Numbered from the stretch's first letter, positions 1 through 9,054 are shown. The stretch is DNA of 64,000 nucleotides from Paractinoplanes pyxinae (GCF_026626335.1 NZ_JAPNTZ010000003.1:310001-374000), one strand, 5' to 3'. The notes: generated by a model from the letters alone, not told the origin. Program-made: numbers and translations.

Positions 1-1317
1 CATGCGTGGCTGGTCAAATACCGGCCGGCCGAACAGCTTTCGCTCTTCAAGGAGGCCCTGGCCGATGCGCCGGACACGCCGAGGCGGGACGTCGTATCCG
101 GGTTCACCGCCGGGGTGTCGCGCGACCAGAATTCCGTACCTTTGACGTTGGAAGCCCTACGTAAGCACGCGGCGATCTTCGCGGCGTCCGGGTCGGGCAA
201 GACGGTGCTTATTCGGCGGCTCATCGAGGAATGCGCGCTGCTCGGGGTGTCGGCCATTGTGCTGGATCCCAACAACGACCTGGCTCGGTTGGGCGATGAA
301 TGGCCGACGCCGCCGGACGGATGGTCGGTTCTGGATCTGGAACGGGCCCGGGATTATCACGACGGCACCGAAGTGGTGGTGTGGACGCCGCGGCGGGAAG
401 CGGGACGGCCGTTGAGTTTTCAGCCGCTGCCGGATTTCGCGGCTGTGCTGGACGATCCGGATGAATTCGCGGAGGCGGTGGAATCGGCCGTGGCCGCCCT
501 CGCGCCGCGGGCGAATCTGGTCGGGCGGACCACCCGGGCCCAGCTCGGCATCGCTGTTCTGCGAAAGGCAGTGGAACATTTCGGGCGGCACGGTGGCGGC
601 GGCGTTCGCGGACTGGTGGCCATTCTGGGCGATTTGCCGGACGGGGTCAGTCAGTTGCGCAACGCTGACAAAATTGCCGCCGACGTGGGGCAGGCGCTGA
701 CCGCCGCGATGGACAACGACGCCATGTTCGGCGGGTCCGGGTCGCCGGCCGATCCGGGCCTGCTGCTGACCCCGACGCCGGGAAAGCGCGCCCGCATCTC
801 CGTGATCAGCATGATCGGGCTGCGCTCGAACGAGGCCCGGCAGAGCTTCGTCAACCAACTGCAGATGGGCCTCTTCGCCTGGATCAAACAGAATCCGGCT
901 CGCGATCGACCATTGCTGGGCTTGCTGGTCATGGACGAGGCGCAGGATTTCGCCCCGTCGGGCGCGATGACCGCCTGCACGCAGAGCACCCTCGCGCTGG
1001 CCTCCCAAGCTCGCAAATACGGCCTGGGTCTGCTCTTCGCGACGCAGGCGCCCAAGAATCTGCACAACCGCATTCCCGGCAATGCGGCCACCCATTTCTT
1101 CGGCCGGCTGACCGTTCCGGCCCAGATCGAGGCCGCCCGCGAAATGGCCAAGGCCAAGGGCGGCGACGTGCCCGATGTGGGCGGGCTCACGTCGGGCGAG
1201 TTCTACATAGCGCTCGAGGGATCCTCGCCGGAAAGGATTCGTACGCCGATGTGTCTCTCCTATCATCCGAGCGCCCCGCTCACCGACGAGGAGGTTCTGG
1301 CCCGGGCCCTCCGTTAG
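1..1317 (+). CDS. HerA/VirB4-like ATP-binding protein (5' end outside window)
   Basis: The reading frame is open from base 1, so the N-terminus lies outside the window; a GTG at 115 is an internal candidate only. The 438 visible residues carry a Walker A motif (AASGSGKTV, near residue 62 of the visible part) and a Walker B-type strand ending in VMDEAQDF. A FATQAP stretch follows, as in the ring-forming HerA/VirB4/FtsK-like NTPases. Such proteins use ATP to move DNA or protein. The partner gene that would identify the system (for example a nuclease or SIR2 protein) would lie upstream and is not visible. The fold is clear and the exact role is unknown. Confidence 0.8.
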   Translation, partial: HAWLVKYRPAEQLSLFKEALADAPDTPRRDVVSGFTAGVSRDQNSVPLTLEALRKHAAIFAASGSGKTVLIRRLIEECALLGVSAIVLDPNNDLARLGDEWPTPPDGWSVLDLERARDYHDGTEVVVWTPRREAGRPLSFQPLPDFAAVLDDPDEFAEAVESAVAALAPRANLVGRTTRAQLGIAVLRKAVEHFGRHGGGGVRGLVAILGDLPDGVSQLRNADKIAADVGQALTAAMDNDAMFGGSGSPADPGLLLTPTPGKRARISVISMIGLRSNEARQSFVNQLQMGLFAWIKQNPARDRPLLGLLVMDEAQDFAPSGAMTACTQSTLALASQARKYGLGLLFATQAPKNLHNRIPGNAATHFFGRLTVPAQIEAAREMAKAKGGDVPDVGGLTSGEFYIALEGSSPERIRTPMCLSYHPSAPLTDEEVLARALR

Positions 1318-1326
1318 CATCGGGGC

Positions 1327-2190
1327 ATGTCACGGCGGGTGGCGCTGGCCCTAGGCTCCGGTGGCGCGCGGGGGTTCGCGCACATTGGCGCCATCGAGGT
1401 GCTCGAGGAGAGAGGCTTCGAGGTCTGCGCGGTGGCCGGCTCGTCGATGGGCGCGCTGGTCGGCGGGGTCATGGCCACCGGCCGCCTGAAAGACTTCCGC
1501 GACTGGGCGGTCTCTCTCAAACAACGCGACGTGCTGCGCCTGCTCGACCCGAAATGGGCCGCGGCCGGCGCGATCGGCGCCGACCGTCTGGTCCATCAGC
1601 TCAACGAGTTCCTGACCGACGTCGAGATCGAAAACCTCCCCATCCCCTACACCGCGGTCGCCACCGACATCGAGGCGCGCCGCGAGGTGTGGTTCCAAAA
1701 AGGCTTATTGCGTACGGCGATCAGGGCGTCCATCGCCATTCCCGGTGTCATCACCCCGGTGGTGGTCGACGGCCGCCTGCTGGCCGACGGCGGCCTGCTC
1801 AACCCCGTTCCGATCGAGCCGACCGCCGCCTCCGGAGCCGACCTGACGATCGCCGTCTCATTGCAGGCGCCCCGTACAGCCCAAGAACCGGCCAGTCCGG
1901 TCCGGGCCACCGCCACGCCACAGTGGGTCGAGGGCATCCGCCAGCGCTTCCAGTCCCGCAAGCCGGCCCACGCCCTCCCCGACGACCTGCGCATCGGCAC
2001 CGTCCTGGGCCTGTCGCTGGACGCGATGCAAGACCTGATCGCCCGCTACCGCCTGGCCGGCCTGCCGCCCGACATCCACATCGCCGTCCCGGTCAGCGCG
2101 AGCAGCGTCATGGACTTCAGCCGGGCGGCCGAGCTGGTGGCCTTGGGCCGCGAGCTGACCACCAAGGCCCTGGACGACGCCGGCTACTAG
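1327..2190 (+). CDS. Patatin-like phospholipase (RssA/NTE type)
   Basis: A predicted cytoplasmic serine lipase or acyl hydrolase of 287 residues. The N-terminus has the glycine-rich oxyanion motif GSGGARG, followed by the nucleophile elbow GSSMG (Ser40). The dyad aspartate is in ADGG (Asp154). This is the full Ser-Asp set of the patatin family, whose bacterial members hydrolyse phospholipids or lysophospholipids. The gene begins 9 bases after the ATPase stop. The stop region of that gene contains TAGCAT ending 6 bases before the ATG, which suggests an independent leaderless promoter. No signal peptide is visible. The substrate cannot be told from sequence. Confidence 0.9.
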   Translation: MSRRVALALGSGGARGFAHIGAIEVLEERGFEVCAVAGSSMGALVGGVMATGRLKDFRDWAVSLKQRDVLRLLDPKWAAAGAIGADRLVHQLNEFLTDVEIENLPIPYTAVATDIEARREVWFQKGLLRTAIRASIAIPGVITPVVVDGRLLADGGLLNPVPIEPTAASGADLTIAVSLQAPRTAQEPASPVRATATPQWVEGIRQRFQSRKPAHALPDDLRIGTVLGLSLDAMQDLIARYRLAGLPPDIHIAVPVSASSVMDFSRAAELVALGRELTTKALDDAGY

Positions 2191-2642
2191 CCGGGCTGCT
2201 GCCCCTGCTCAGCGTCTGTGTAGGCGAACGTCGTACCGGCGCCGGTTCCGTCCACGGTCAGGCGGGTGTCGGCGGTCAGCTGTTTGCGAATGGTGATCCA
2301 GGCGCTTCGGAAGCGCTGGTCCTCGACCCCGTAGCCGGTCAGGAGCGTTTTCAGGTCTTTGCCGGTCATGGGGGTGGCCGACTCACGCAGCGCCTGCACG
2401 GTGATGGCCGTGGGGTTCTGGTCGAACGCGGCCCGCAGGGCGTCAGGGTCAACGAGCGAGAGGAAGACCAGCGAACTCCGCGAACAGAGGGTCTCGTAGT
2501 CGCCGAGATGCACTTCCTGCTCGGTGTCGTTGTCGTCCCATTTGACCGTGTAGAGGTCGCCCTCCTGGTTGATGACCGTGCCGACCCGCACGGGGCGGCC
2601 TGACACGTAGGGGAGCCGGACTACGGCAGGTGACTGTTCCAC
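2187..2642 (-). CDS. Hypothetical protein with a small N-terminal beta-rich region
   Basis: A protein of about 151 residues of unknown function. The first third (GTVINQEGDLYTVKWDD) resembles a small SH3- or tudor-like barrel. The rest is charged and helical (ALRESATPMTGKDLKTLL). I chose the GTG at 2642 because TAGAGT ends 7 bases upstream, the spacing of other leaderless genes here; the GTG at 2648 is an alternative. Its stop codon overlaps the stop of the convergent patatin gene by 4 bases. The codon pattern supports a real gene, but I recognise no family. Confidence 0.6.
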   Translation of the reverse strand: MEQSPAVVRLPYVSGRPVRVGTVINQEGDLYTVKWDDNDTEQEVHLGDYETLCSRSSLVFLSLVDPDALRAAFDQNPTAITVQALRESATPMTGKDLKTLLTGYGVEDQRFRSAWITIRKQLTADTRLTVDGTGAGTTFAYTDAEQGQQPG

Positions 2643-3173
2643 ACCCACGACTCTAGTCGGCGGCCGGAGCTATCACTTTTCCTATGCTCCGATGCAGTTC
2701 AACCCCCGGAGCAGGCCGACGTCCTCTGCGACCCGCAGACAGCCTGCTCGCAAAGGGCCAGCAAGACCGCCCGAGTCCGCGGCCGCATCGCCTTCACGAC
2801 TACGTCCAAGAATGCCGCCAGCACCTGGCCACCTGTCGGGGAGCAGGAGGAGGCGACCGAGGCGCTTCAAATTTGCAGGAAACTGGTCGCCGGTGAGCCG
2901 GCCCTGCGAGCTATCCGCTACGCCGGCAGGTGGCGCTGGTCGAGGGTGGCTTCCGGAAGCCTTGGATGTCTTGGACGAGCTTCTTGGCGACATGCGGGCC
3001 GATCCGGCTTCCGGGCCGTCCGACGAATCCGGAGCGATTCGAGAGACGGGTTCCCGCAGCGCGTCGATCGGGGACGAGGTTGATGCTGGACGCCAAGCAA
3101 TGTCGGATGATCGGCGGTTGGTGGGGTCCGAAGGACTCAGGCTGGTTGGTGGCGTAAGCCCTAGGGTTCGCGG
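2643..3173. other. 531-bp region without a convincing intact gene
   Basis: Several short overlapping frames exist here, but none has both a start signal and a recognisable family. One stretch of the third plus-strand frame (about 2760-2950) reads like protein (EQEEATEALQICRKLVAGEP, then ALRAIRYAGRWRW). It has no good start and its frame does not continue. This could be a decayed gene fragment. A TAGGGT box at 3162-3167 near the right end probably serves the next gene. Confidence 0.4.
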
Positions 3174-4088
3174 ATGGCTATTGCCTTTGAGTTGTGGGGG
3201 CAGCGTGGCTACCCGCATGTGGACATTGTCGGGGAGTCGCACTATGGGGACGCTATCCGGGCTGTGCTCGGGGCGGACTTCAAGGCGCAGGGGACGGAGC
3301 TGCTGGCGCCGGCCACGTTGACGCCTGAGCCGGGTAATCGGCATGACCGGCACGCTGTGGGGGTGTGGATCGACTCGCAGCTGGTGGGTTATCTGCCGCG
3401 TGAAGAGGCGGTGAGGTATTCGCCTGTCCTCACTCACTTGAGCGTGCAGGGGTGGGCGCCGCAGGTTACGGCTCGTGTCTGGGGTTCGGAGTGGGAAGGG
3501 TTTCGCGGGTCGGTCCGGCTTGATCTGGCTGAGCCGCACATGCTCGTGCCGGCCAATCTGCCTCCGAGCATGCCGCATCGTCTGCTTCCTCGCGGCGCGG
3601 CCATTCAGGTGACCGGCGAGGACAAGCACCTGGCCGAGCTGACGCCGTTTCTGCGGCCGGAGGGCGAATGCTGGGTCCACGTCACCTTGCACGACATCGT
3701 CGAGCAAACCGTTGAGGTACGCCTGGACGGGAGCCGCGTCGGGCAGCTGACCCGGCGAATGAGTGCCGAGCTTCGGCCGGCCGTCCGGCACCTCGCCGAG
3801 CAAGGGCACACCTCGGCCGCCCGCGCGATCGTCAAAGGGAACCGCATCAAAGCCGAAGTCGTCCTGTACGTGGCCCGCGCGCACCAGCTGCCCGAAAGTT
3901 TCCTGGGCCCGGCCGAGGTGAAGGCTCACGAACCCATTCCGCCGGCGCCCACGGGAGTCCGTTTCGCCGTTCCGCCGGAGTGGCCGACCCCGCCCGAGGG
4001 CTGGACGCCACCGCCCGGCTGGGAGCCCGACCCGTCGTGGAAGCCGGCGCCGGCCGGCTGGCAATGGTGGGTGCTTGTCTGGGAGTAA
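3174..4088 (+). CDS. HIRAN-domain protein with Pro/Trp-rich tail
   Basis: A 304-residue protein. A HIRAN-like domain lies at about residues 14-95 (the core reads LTPEPGNRHDRHAVGVWID, then LVGYLPREEA). HIRAN domains bind DNA ends or occur in DNA-processing proteins. A second, more divergent copy covers about 145-225 (VEVRLDGSRVGQLT). The last 45 residues are a Pro/Trp-rich tail (WPTPPEGWTPPPGWEPDPSW) of the kind seen at the ends of many actinobacterial proteins. TAGGGT lies 6 bases before the ATG, which suggests a leaderless transcript. No enzyme domain is present, so the role may be binding only. Confidence 0.75.
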   Translation: MAIAFELWGQRGYPHVDIVGESHYGDAIRAVLGADFKAQGTELLAPATLTPEPGNRHDRHAVGVWIDSQLVGYLPREEAVRYSPVLTHLSVQGWAPQVTARVWGSEWEGFRGSVRLDLAEPHMLVPANLPPSMPHRLLPRGAAIQVTGEDKHLAELTPFLRPEGECWVHVTLHDIVEQTVEVRLDGSRVGQLTRRMSAELRPAVRHLAEQGHTSAARAIVKGNRIKAEVVLYVARAHQLPESFLGPAEVKAHEPIPPAPTGVRFAVPPEWPTPPEGWTPPPGWEPDPSWKPAPAGWQWWVLVWE

Positions 4089-4133
4089 GTTCAATTATTC
4101 GCGATAGTCGTGCGCCTATCTGCGGGCAGGGTG

Positions 4134-4170
4134 TTGAAGCCGGCGGAATTCGGTTTTCTAGCGTGACCGC
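4134..4170 (+). promoter_or_regulatory. Probable promoter of the DUF6624 gene
   Basis: A TTGAAG hexamer (4134-4139) is followed by the actinobacterial -10 form TAGCGT (4159-4164), which lies 6 bases before the ATG at 4171. This is the leaderless arrangement. The 19-bp spacer is a little long; an overlapping TCTAGC would give 17. Confidence 0.45.
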
Positions 4171-4671
4171 ATGGTGAATGACGCCCTCGCGCAGGAATTG
4201 ATGGCCATGACCGACGAGGACCGGCGCCTGCAGGCCGGTGCGCTCGGGGAGGACTTCGCCGCTCAGCTGGCCTATCGGCGGGTCACGGTGCGCAACGGTG
4301 ACCGGCTGGCGGAGATCCTGGACGAGCACGGCTGGCCCACTCACGGGCTGGTCGGGCCGGAGGCGGCTCGCCGGGCTTGGCTGGTGGCGCAGCACGCGGA
4401 CCGGCAGTTGCCCCTGCAACGGCGAGCCTTGGCTCTGATGACCGAGGCGGTGGGCGCAGGCGAGGCCGACGCCGGGCAGCTGGCCATGCTCCGGGATCGT
4501 CTGCTGGTCAACGAGGGCCGTCCGCAGGTCTACGGCACGCAGATCGCCGGCGTCGTCGATGGCGCGCCCGTGGCGTGGCCGTGCGAGGACCCCGACAACC
4601 TGGACCGGCGGCGGGCCGAGGTGGGGCTGGACCCGTTCGCCGCCCACGTGGCCAAGCACGCCCCCGCCTGA
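4171..4671 (+). CDS. DUF6624 domain-containing protein
   Basis: A 166-residue cytoplasmic protein matching the DUF6624 pattern: DEHGWPTHGLVG, then AWLVAQHAD, LLVNEGRPQVYGTQ, and a C-terminal EDPDNLDRRRAEVGL. The family is widespread and uncharacterised; its conserved His, Trp and Gln residues suggest a binding or catalytic pocket, but no reaction is known. The gene is followed 40 bases later by the SulP gene on the same strand and could be its operon leader. The weak promoter signs before both genes leave this open. Confidence 0.8.
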   Translation: MVNDALAQELMAMTDEDRRLQAGALGEDFAAQLAYRRVTVRNGDRLAEILDEHGWPTHGLVGPEAARRAWLVAQHADRQLPLQRRALALMTEAVGAGEADAGQLAMLRDRLLVNEGRPQVYGTQIAGVVDGAPVAWPCEDPDNLDRRRAEVGLDPFAAHVAKHAPA

Positions 4672-4711
4672 AGGTCGGCAAGCGTCGGCGGCGCGCATTA
4701 CGGTGACAGGC

Positions 4712-6382
4712 GTGCGGGGCGTGGAGTGGGTTCCGGGGATCCAGGCGGCGGCGGGCTACGAGGCTCGGTGGCTGCCCAAGGACCTGATGGCCGGGCTGGT
4801 GCTCACCACTCTGCTCGTGCCGCAGGGGATGGCGTACGCGGAGCTGGCCGGGCTGCCGGCCATCACGGGGCTGTACACGTCGATTCTGTGCCTGGTGGCG
4901 TACGCCGTTTTCGGGCCGTCGAAGGTGCTGGTGCTCGGGCCGGACTCGTCGCTGGGGCCGATGATCGCCGCCGTTGTGGTGCCGATTGTGCTGGCGGACG
5001 GGGATCCCGGTAAGGCCGTCGCGCTGGCCTCGGTGCTGGCGTTGCTGGTGGGGCTGTTCATGACGGTGGCCGCCGTGGCGAAGCTGGGGTTCGTGGCCGA
5101 TCTGCTGTCGCACCCCACCCAGCTGGGCTACATCAACGGGCTGGCGGTCACCATCTTCTTCGGGCAGCTGCCCAAGCTGTTCGGATTCTCCGTCGACGGG
5201 GAAGGGCTCTTCGACGACATCAGCGGGTTCGTCACGGGAATCGGGGACACCGTGCCGGCCGCCGTGGCCATCGGGGCCGGGGGACTGGCCGTGATTCTGG
5301 TGCTGCAGAAATTCCTGCCCAAGATGCCGGGGATTCTGGTGGCCGTTGTGGGGGCCATCGCGGCGGTCACGCTTTTCAACCTGGACGAGGTCGAGGTCGT
5401 CGGGCCGCTGCCGCAGGGGTTTCCGCCGTTCACCATTCCGGTGGTGAGCATCGAGGAGCTGGGGATGCTCGCGGCGGCGGCCGTCGGGATCACGCTGGTC
5501 TCGGTCACCGACACCATTTCCACGGCGTCCACCTTCGCGGCCCGGGCCGGGCAGGAAGTGCGCGGGAATCAGGAAATGGCCGGCATCGGGGCGGCCAACC
5601 TCGCGGCGGGGCTGTTCCAAGGGTTCCCGGTCAGCACCAGCGGGTCGCGGACGGCGGTGGCGGTCACCGCGGGCGCCAAGTCGCAGGTGACCGGGCTGGT
5701 GGGGGCGGTCGCCATCACCCTGATGCTGGTGCTCGTGCCGGGGCTGCTCAAGGACATGCCGCAGCCGATGCTGGCGGCCGTGGTCATCGCGGCGTCGATC
5801 GGACTGCTCGACGTCAACGGCATGGTGCGGCTGTGGAAGCAGCGTCGGATCGAGTTCGCCCTCGCTACGGCGGCCTTTGTGGGCGTGGCCGTGTTCGGTG
5901 TGCTGCCGGGGATCGCGGTCGCCGTCGCGCTGTCGGTGCTCAACGTGTTCCGGCGGGCCTGGTGGCCGTATCGCACCGTGCTCCGGAAGCCCGACGGCGT
6001 CGACGGCTATCACGACGTACAGCAATACCCGGACGGCACGCAGATCGACGGGCTCGTCATCTTCCGGTTCGACGCGCCGCTCATCTTCGCCAACGCGCGC
6101 ACTTTCCGGGAAGAGATCCGGCGCCTCGCGAAACAAGAACCGCGGTGGATCGTCATCGCGGCCGAGCCCATCACCGACGTCGACACCACGGCGGCCGACA
6201 TGCTGGAAGAACTCGACGAAGAACTGAACGCCAAGGGCATTTCCCTGGTCTTCGCCGAGCTGAAGCACCCGGTCAAAGAGAAGATCGACCGGTACGAGCT
6301 GACCCGCACCATCGATCCCGAGCACTTCTATCCCAGCCTGGACGACGCGGTCGCCGCCTATGAAGGAAGAGACCTGAGATGA
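4712..6382 (+). CDS. SulP-family anion transporter with STAS domain
   Basis: An integral membrane permease of about 556 residues. The N-terminal Sulfate_transp domain opens with GLVLTTLLVPQGMAYAELAG and has about 10-12 hydrophobic segments. From about residue 430 comes a cytoplasmic STAS domain (GLVIFRFDAPLIFANARTF, then DVDTTAADML). SulP proteins carry sulfate, bicarbonate or other anions; the substrate cannot be read here. The start is uncertain: GTG 4712 follows TACGGT by 7 bases, while GTG 4703 and 4721 are also in frame. Its stop overlaps the next start (ATGA), so translation is probably coupled to the GH13 gene. Confidence 0.92.
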   Translation: MRGVEWVPGIQAAAGYEARWLPKDLMAGLVLTTLLVPQGMAYAELAGLPAITGLYTSILCLVAYAVFGPSKVLVLGPDSSLGPMIAAVVVPIVLADGDPGKAVALASVLALLVGLFMTVAAVAKLGFVADLLSHPTQLGYINGLAVTIFFGQLPKLFGFSVDGEGLFDDISGFVTGIGDTVPAAVAIGAGGLAVILVLQKFLPKMPGILVAVVGAIAAVTLFNLDEVEVVGPLPQGFPPFTIPVVSIEELGMLAAAAVGITLVSVTDTISTASTFAARAGQEVRGNQEMAGIGAANLAAGLFQGFPVSTSGSRTAVAVTAGAKSQVTGLVGAVAITLMLVLVPGLLKDMPQPMLAAVVIAASIGLLDVNGMVRLWKQRRIEFALATAAFVGVAVFGVLPGIAVAVALSVLNVFRRAWWPYRTVLRKPDGVDGYHDVQQYPDGTQIDGLVIFRFDAPLIFANARTFREEIRRLAKQEPRWIVIAAEPITDVDTTAADMLEELDEELNAKGISLVFAELKHPVKEKIDRYELTRTIDPEHFYPSLDDAVAAYEGRDLR

Positions 6383-7758
6383 CGTCGGTCTACGAGATCA
6401 ACACGTGGCCCTGGCTGGCCGAACTGGGCAAGCAGAGCCTGGCCGACGTGCCGGGCGAGGTGTGGGACGAGCTGATCGGCTTCGACGCCGTCTGGCTGAT
6501 GGGCGTCTGGGAACGCAGCCCGGCCGGACGGGCCATCGCCGAGAGCAACGACGGCCTGCGCCAGGAAATGAAGAATGCGCTGCCTGACTTGTCCGGAAAA
6601 GACATCGTCGGCTCACCCTACTGCGTGCGCCGATACGAAGTCGATCAACGGCTCGGCGGCCCGGATGCGCTGAAAGAAGCGCGAGCGCAATTGAAGAAGA
6701 GAAACCTCAGGCTGATCCTCGACTACGTCCCCAACCACGTCGCCCCCGATCACCCGGCGATAACCGAGCACCCCGACTGGTTCATCAACGGCACCCGGGA
6801 AGACCTCGAGAACGACCCCGATAGCTGGTTCGCGGCCGGCGACCGCGTCATCGCGCGCGGCAAAGACCCGTTCTTCCCGCCCTGGCCCGACGTGGCCCAG
6901 CTCAACGCCTTCCACCCCGGACTGCGCCAAGCCACCCTGGACACGCTCAAAGCCATCACCGACCAATGCGACGGCGTCCGCTGCGACATGGCCATGCTGA
7001 TGTTCAACGACATCTTCGCCCGCACCTGGGGCGACCGCACCGGCCCCCGCCCGGCCGAGGAGTTCTGGCCCTCGATCATCGCCGCGCTACCCGACAAGAC
7101 GTTCATCGCCGAGGCCTATTGGGACACCGAATGGGAGTTGCAGCAGCAGGGCTTCGACCTCTGTTACGACAAGCGGCTGTACGACCGGCTCGCCCACGAG
7201 GACGCCGATGCCGTGCGGGCCCATCTGACGGCCGGCCTCGACTATCAGAACAAGCTGATCCGTTTCATCGAGAACCACGACGAGCCGCGCGCCGCGACCG
7301 CGATACCAGGCGACCGGGGGCGGGCGGCCGCTGTCGCCATTGCCACCCTGCCCGGCGCTACTCTCTGGCACGACGGCCAATTCGACGGACGCCGCGTCAA
7401 ACTGCCCGTCTTTCTGGGCCGCTATCCCGACGAGCCGGTCGACGAGGGCCTGCGTGACTTCTACGACCGCCTGGTCGTCTTCAACGACGCCCGCGAATGG
7501 CGACTGCTCGACACCCCGGACGTTCTCGCCTGGACGTGGGAAGGCGCGACCACCCGCCACCTCATCGTCATCAATTTCGGTCCCGATCAGATCTGGACCC
7601 GGGTCCGGCTGCCGTGGCCCTCGGCGGGCGAACAATGGCGCCTGACCGACCTTTTGGACGGTCGTGTCTTCGGCCGGGACGGCGACGAACTCGAAGCCGG
7701 CGGCCTGGTCGTCGGCCTGCCCGCCTGGGGTTTCCACGTGCTGGAGGTGCACCGATGA
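6379..7758 (+). CDS. GH13 alpha-amylase-family glycoside hydrolase
   Basis: A 459-residue enzyme without a signal peptide. All four GH13 signature regions are present: DYVPNHV, GVRCDMAML with the nucleophile Asp203, FIAEAYWD with the acid/base Glu245, and FIENHDEPR with His300-Asp301. The family acts on alpha-glucosidic bonds by a retaining mechanism. The N-terminus (MTSVYEINTWPWL) is that of a compact intracellular subfamily lacking the long maltogenic insertions. The substrate may be a cytoplasmic alpha-glucan or glucoside. Start and stop overlap both neighbours by 4 bases, so the three genes form a tightly coupled operon. Confidence 0.9.
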   Translation: MTSVYEINTWPWLAELGKQSLADVPGEVWDELIGFDAVWLMGVWERSPAGRAIAESNDGLRQEMKNALPDLSGKDIVGSPYCVRRYEVDQRLGGPDALKEARAQLKKRNLRLILDYVPNHVAPDHPAITEHPDWFINGTREDLENDPDSWFAAGDRVIARGKDPFFPPWPDVAQLNAFHPGLRQATLDTLKAITDQCDGVRCDMAMLMFNDIFARTWGDRTGPRPAEEFWPSIIAALPDKTFIAEAYWDTEWELQQQGFDLCYDKRLYDRLAHEDADAVRAHLTAGLDYQNKLIRFIENHDEPRAATAIPGDRGRAAAVAIATLPGATLWHDGQFDGRRVKLPVFLGRYPDEPVDEGLRDFYDRLVVFNDAREWRLLDTPDVLAWTWEGATTRHLIVINFGPDQIWTRVRLPWPSAGEQWRLTDLLDGRVFGRDGDELEAGGLVVGLPAWGFHVLEVHR

Positions 7759-8771
7759 AGCCGGACGGTCTGCTCATCACTCCCGGACCCGACCTCATCT
7801 ATTTCACCGGCCTGAGGCCTCCCGTCACCGAGCGGCTCACCATGCTCGTGATGCCGGCGAAGGTCCTGGTCGTCCCCGCGCTCGAGCACCCCGGCGAACT
7901 GCCCGGCTTCGAGGTCGTCCCGTGGCGGGACGGCGAGGATCCCTACGCTCTGGTCGTTTCCCGGCTCCAGGAGAATGGTCACTACGCCATTTCCGACTCG
8001 GCCTGGGCCATGCATCTGATCGCCCTGCAGCAGGCCGCGGATATCCGCGTGAGCAGTATGACGGACGCGATGCCGATGCTCCGTGCGGTCAAAAGCGCCG
8101 ACGAAGTGAATCTGCTCGCCGAGGCCGGTGCGGCCGCCGACAAAACGTACGAGCAAATTCTTTCCGTACGGTTCCAGGGGCGCACCGAGAAGCAGGTGGC
8201 CGCCGACCTGGCCCGCCTGCTGCGCGAGCACGGCCACGAGCAGGTCGACTTCACTATCGTCGCCGCCGGCCCGAACGGCGCCCACCCGCACCACGACATC
8301 AGCGACCGCGTCATCAGCGACGGCGACATGGTGGTGATGGACTTCGGTGGCCTCAGGAACGGCTACGGCTCCGACACCACGCGCACCGTCCACGTCGGAC
8401 AGCCAACACCGTACGAGCAAGAGGTTTTCGACGTCGTGCGGGCCGCCCAGCAGGCTGCTTTCGAGGCCGTCCGCCCGGGTGTCGCCTGTCAGGAGATCGA
8501 CCGGGTCGCCCGCGCCGTCATCGAGGACGCCGGCTTCGGGGAGTTCTTCCTCCACCGCACCGGCCACGGGATCGGCCTGACCACCCACGAACCGCCGTAT
8601 CTGGTGGAGGGCGAGGAGCAGCCGCTCGTACCGGGAATGTGTTTCTCGATCGAACCGGGCATCTATCTGCCCGGGCGCTTCGGCGTGCGGATCGAGGACA
8701 TCGTCACGGTGACCGAGACCGGTGGCCGGCGGCTCAACACCACCGACCACGGTCTGGCCATCGTGAACTAG
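7755..8771 (+). CDS. M24-family metallopeptidase (Xaa-Pro aminopeptidase-like)
   Basis: A 338-residue enzyme of the pita-bread fold. The N-terminal part (residues 1-115) is a creatinase-like domain. The catalytic domain shows the five metal ligands in order: Asp in MDFGG, Asp in GSDTTRT, His in HRTGHGIG, Glu in SIEPGIY and Glu in RIED. This fits Xaa-Pro dipeptidase or aminopeptidase activity with two Mn or Co ions. The ATG overlaps the GH13 stop (ATGA). The 3' end overlaps the end of the convergent small gene by 4 bases. Confidence 0.92.
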   Translation: MKPDGLLITPGPDLIYFTGLRPPVTERLTMLVMPAKVLVVPALEHPGELPGFEVVPWRDGEDPYALVVSRLQENGHYAISDSAWAMHLIALQQAADIRVSSMTDAMPMLRAVKSADEVNLLAEAGAAADKTYEQILSVRFQGRTEKQVAADLARLLREHGHEQVDFTIVAAGPNGAHPHHDISDRVISDGDMVVMDFGGLRNGYGSDTTRTVHVGQPTPYEQEVFDVVRAAQQAAFEAVRPGVACQEIDRVARAVIEDAGFGEFFLHRTGHGIGLTTHEPPYLVEGEEQPLVPGMCFSIEPGIYLPGRFGVRIEDIVTVTETGGRRLNTTDHGLAIVN

Positions 8772-9019
8772 GCGCCCGAATTGCGCTTGTCGGCCTCGAC
8801 GTCGTCCTCGCCCACGGGGACGCCGTCGGTGTCGCGGTGGGCGTCGCGCAGCGAGTCACTGGAGTCGGCGCCCGAACGGACGGCGTCGGCCTCGGCGTCG
8901 TCGGCGCCCACGGTGGGACCGTCGGGACGCGCGCCACTCGCCTCCTGGACGTCCTCGCCGAACTCCTGGGCCAGCGCCGCACCCACCGGCAGGCCCTGCG
9001 GCCCGTTGGGATTCGTCAT
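8768..9019 (-). CDS. Small acidic, probably disordered protein
   Basis: An 83-residue protein rich in Asp, Glu, Ala and Gly with no hydrophobic core (GADDAEADAVRSGADSSDSL, then DAHRDTDGVPVGEDDVEAD). A strong ribosome binding site (gagaggagagcg) sits just before the ATG. A sigma-B/F-like promoter lies further upstream. Proteins of this composition occur in many actinomycetes and no function is known. The promoter suggests stress or stationary-phase expression. The 3' end overlaps the convergent peptidase gene by 4 bases. Confidence 0.75.
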   Translation of the reverse strand: MTNPNGPQGLPVGAALAQEFGEDVQEASGARPDGPTVGADDAEADAVRSGADSSDSLRDAHRDTDGVPVGEDDVEADKRNSGA

Positions 9020-9054
9020 GACGCTCTCCTCTCACGCAGGTGTACACGGGCCGA

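Noticed and set aside
2692..3321. A 209-codon plus-strand frame running into the HIRAN gene.
   Set aside because: Arg/Pro-rich without family, overlaps a better-supported gene in another frame, and has no ribosome binding site.
4508..6325. A 605-codon minus-strand frame opposite the SulP gene.
   Set aside because: Low-complexity His/Arg/Asp sequence, with no start signal. It is a shadow of the transporter gene.
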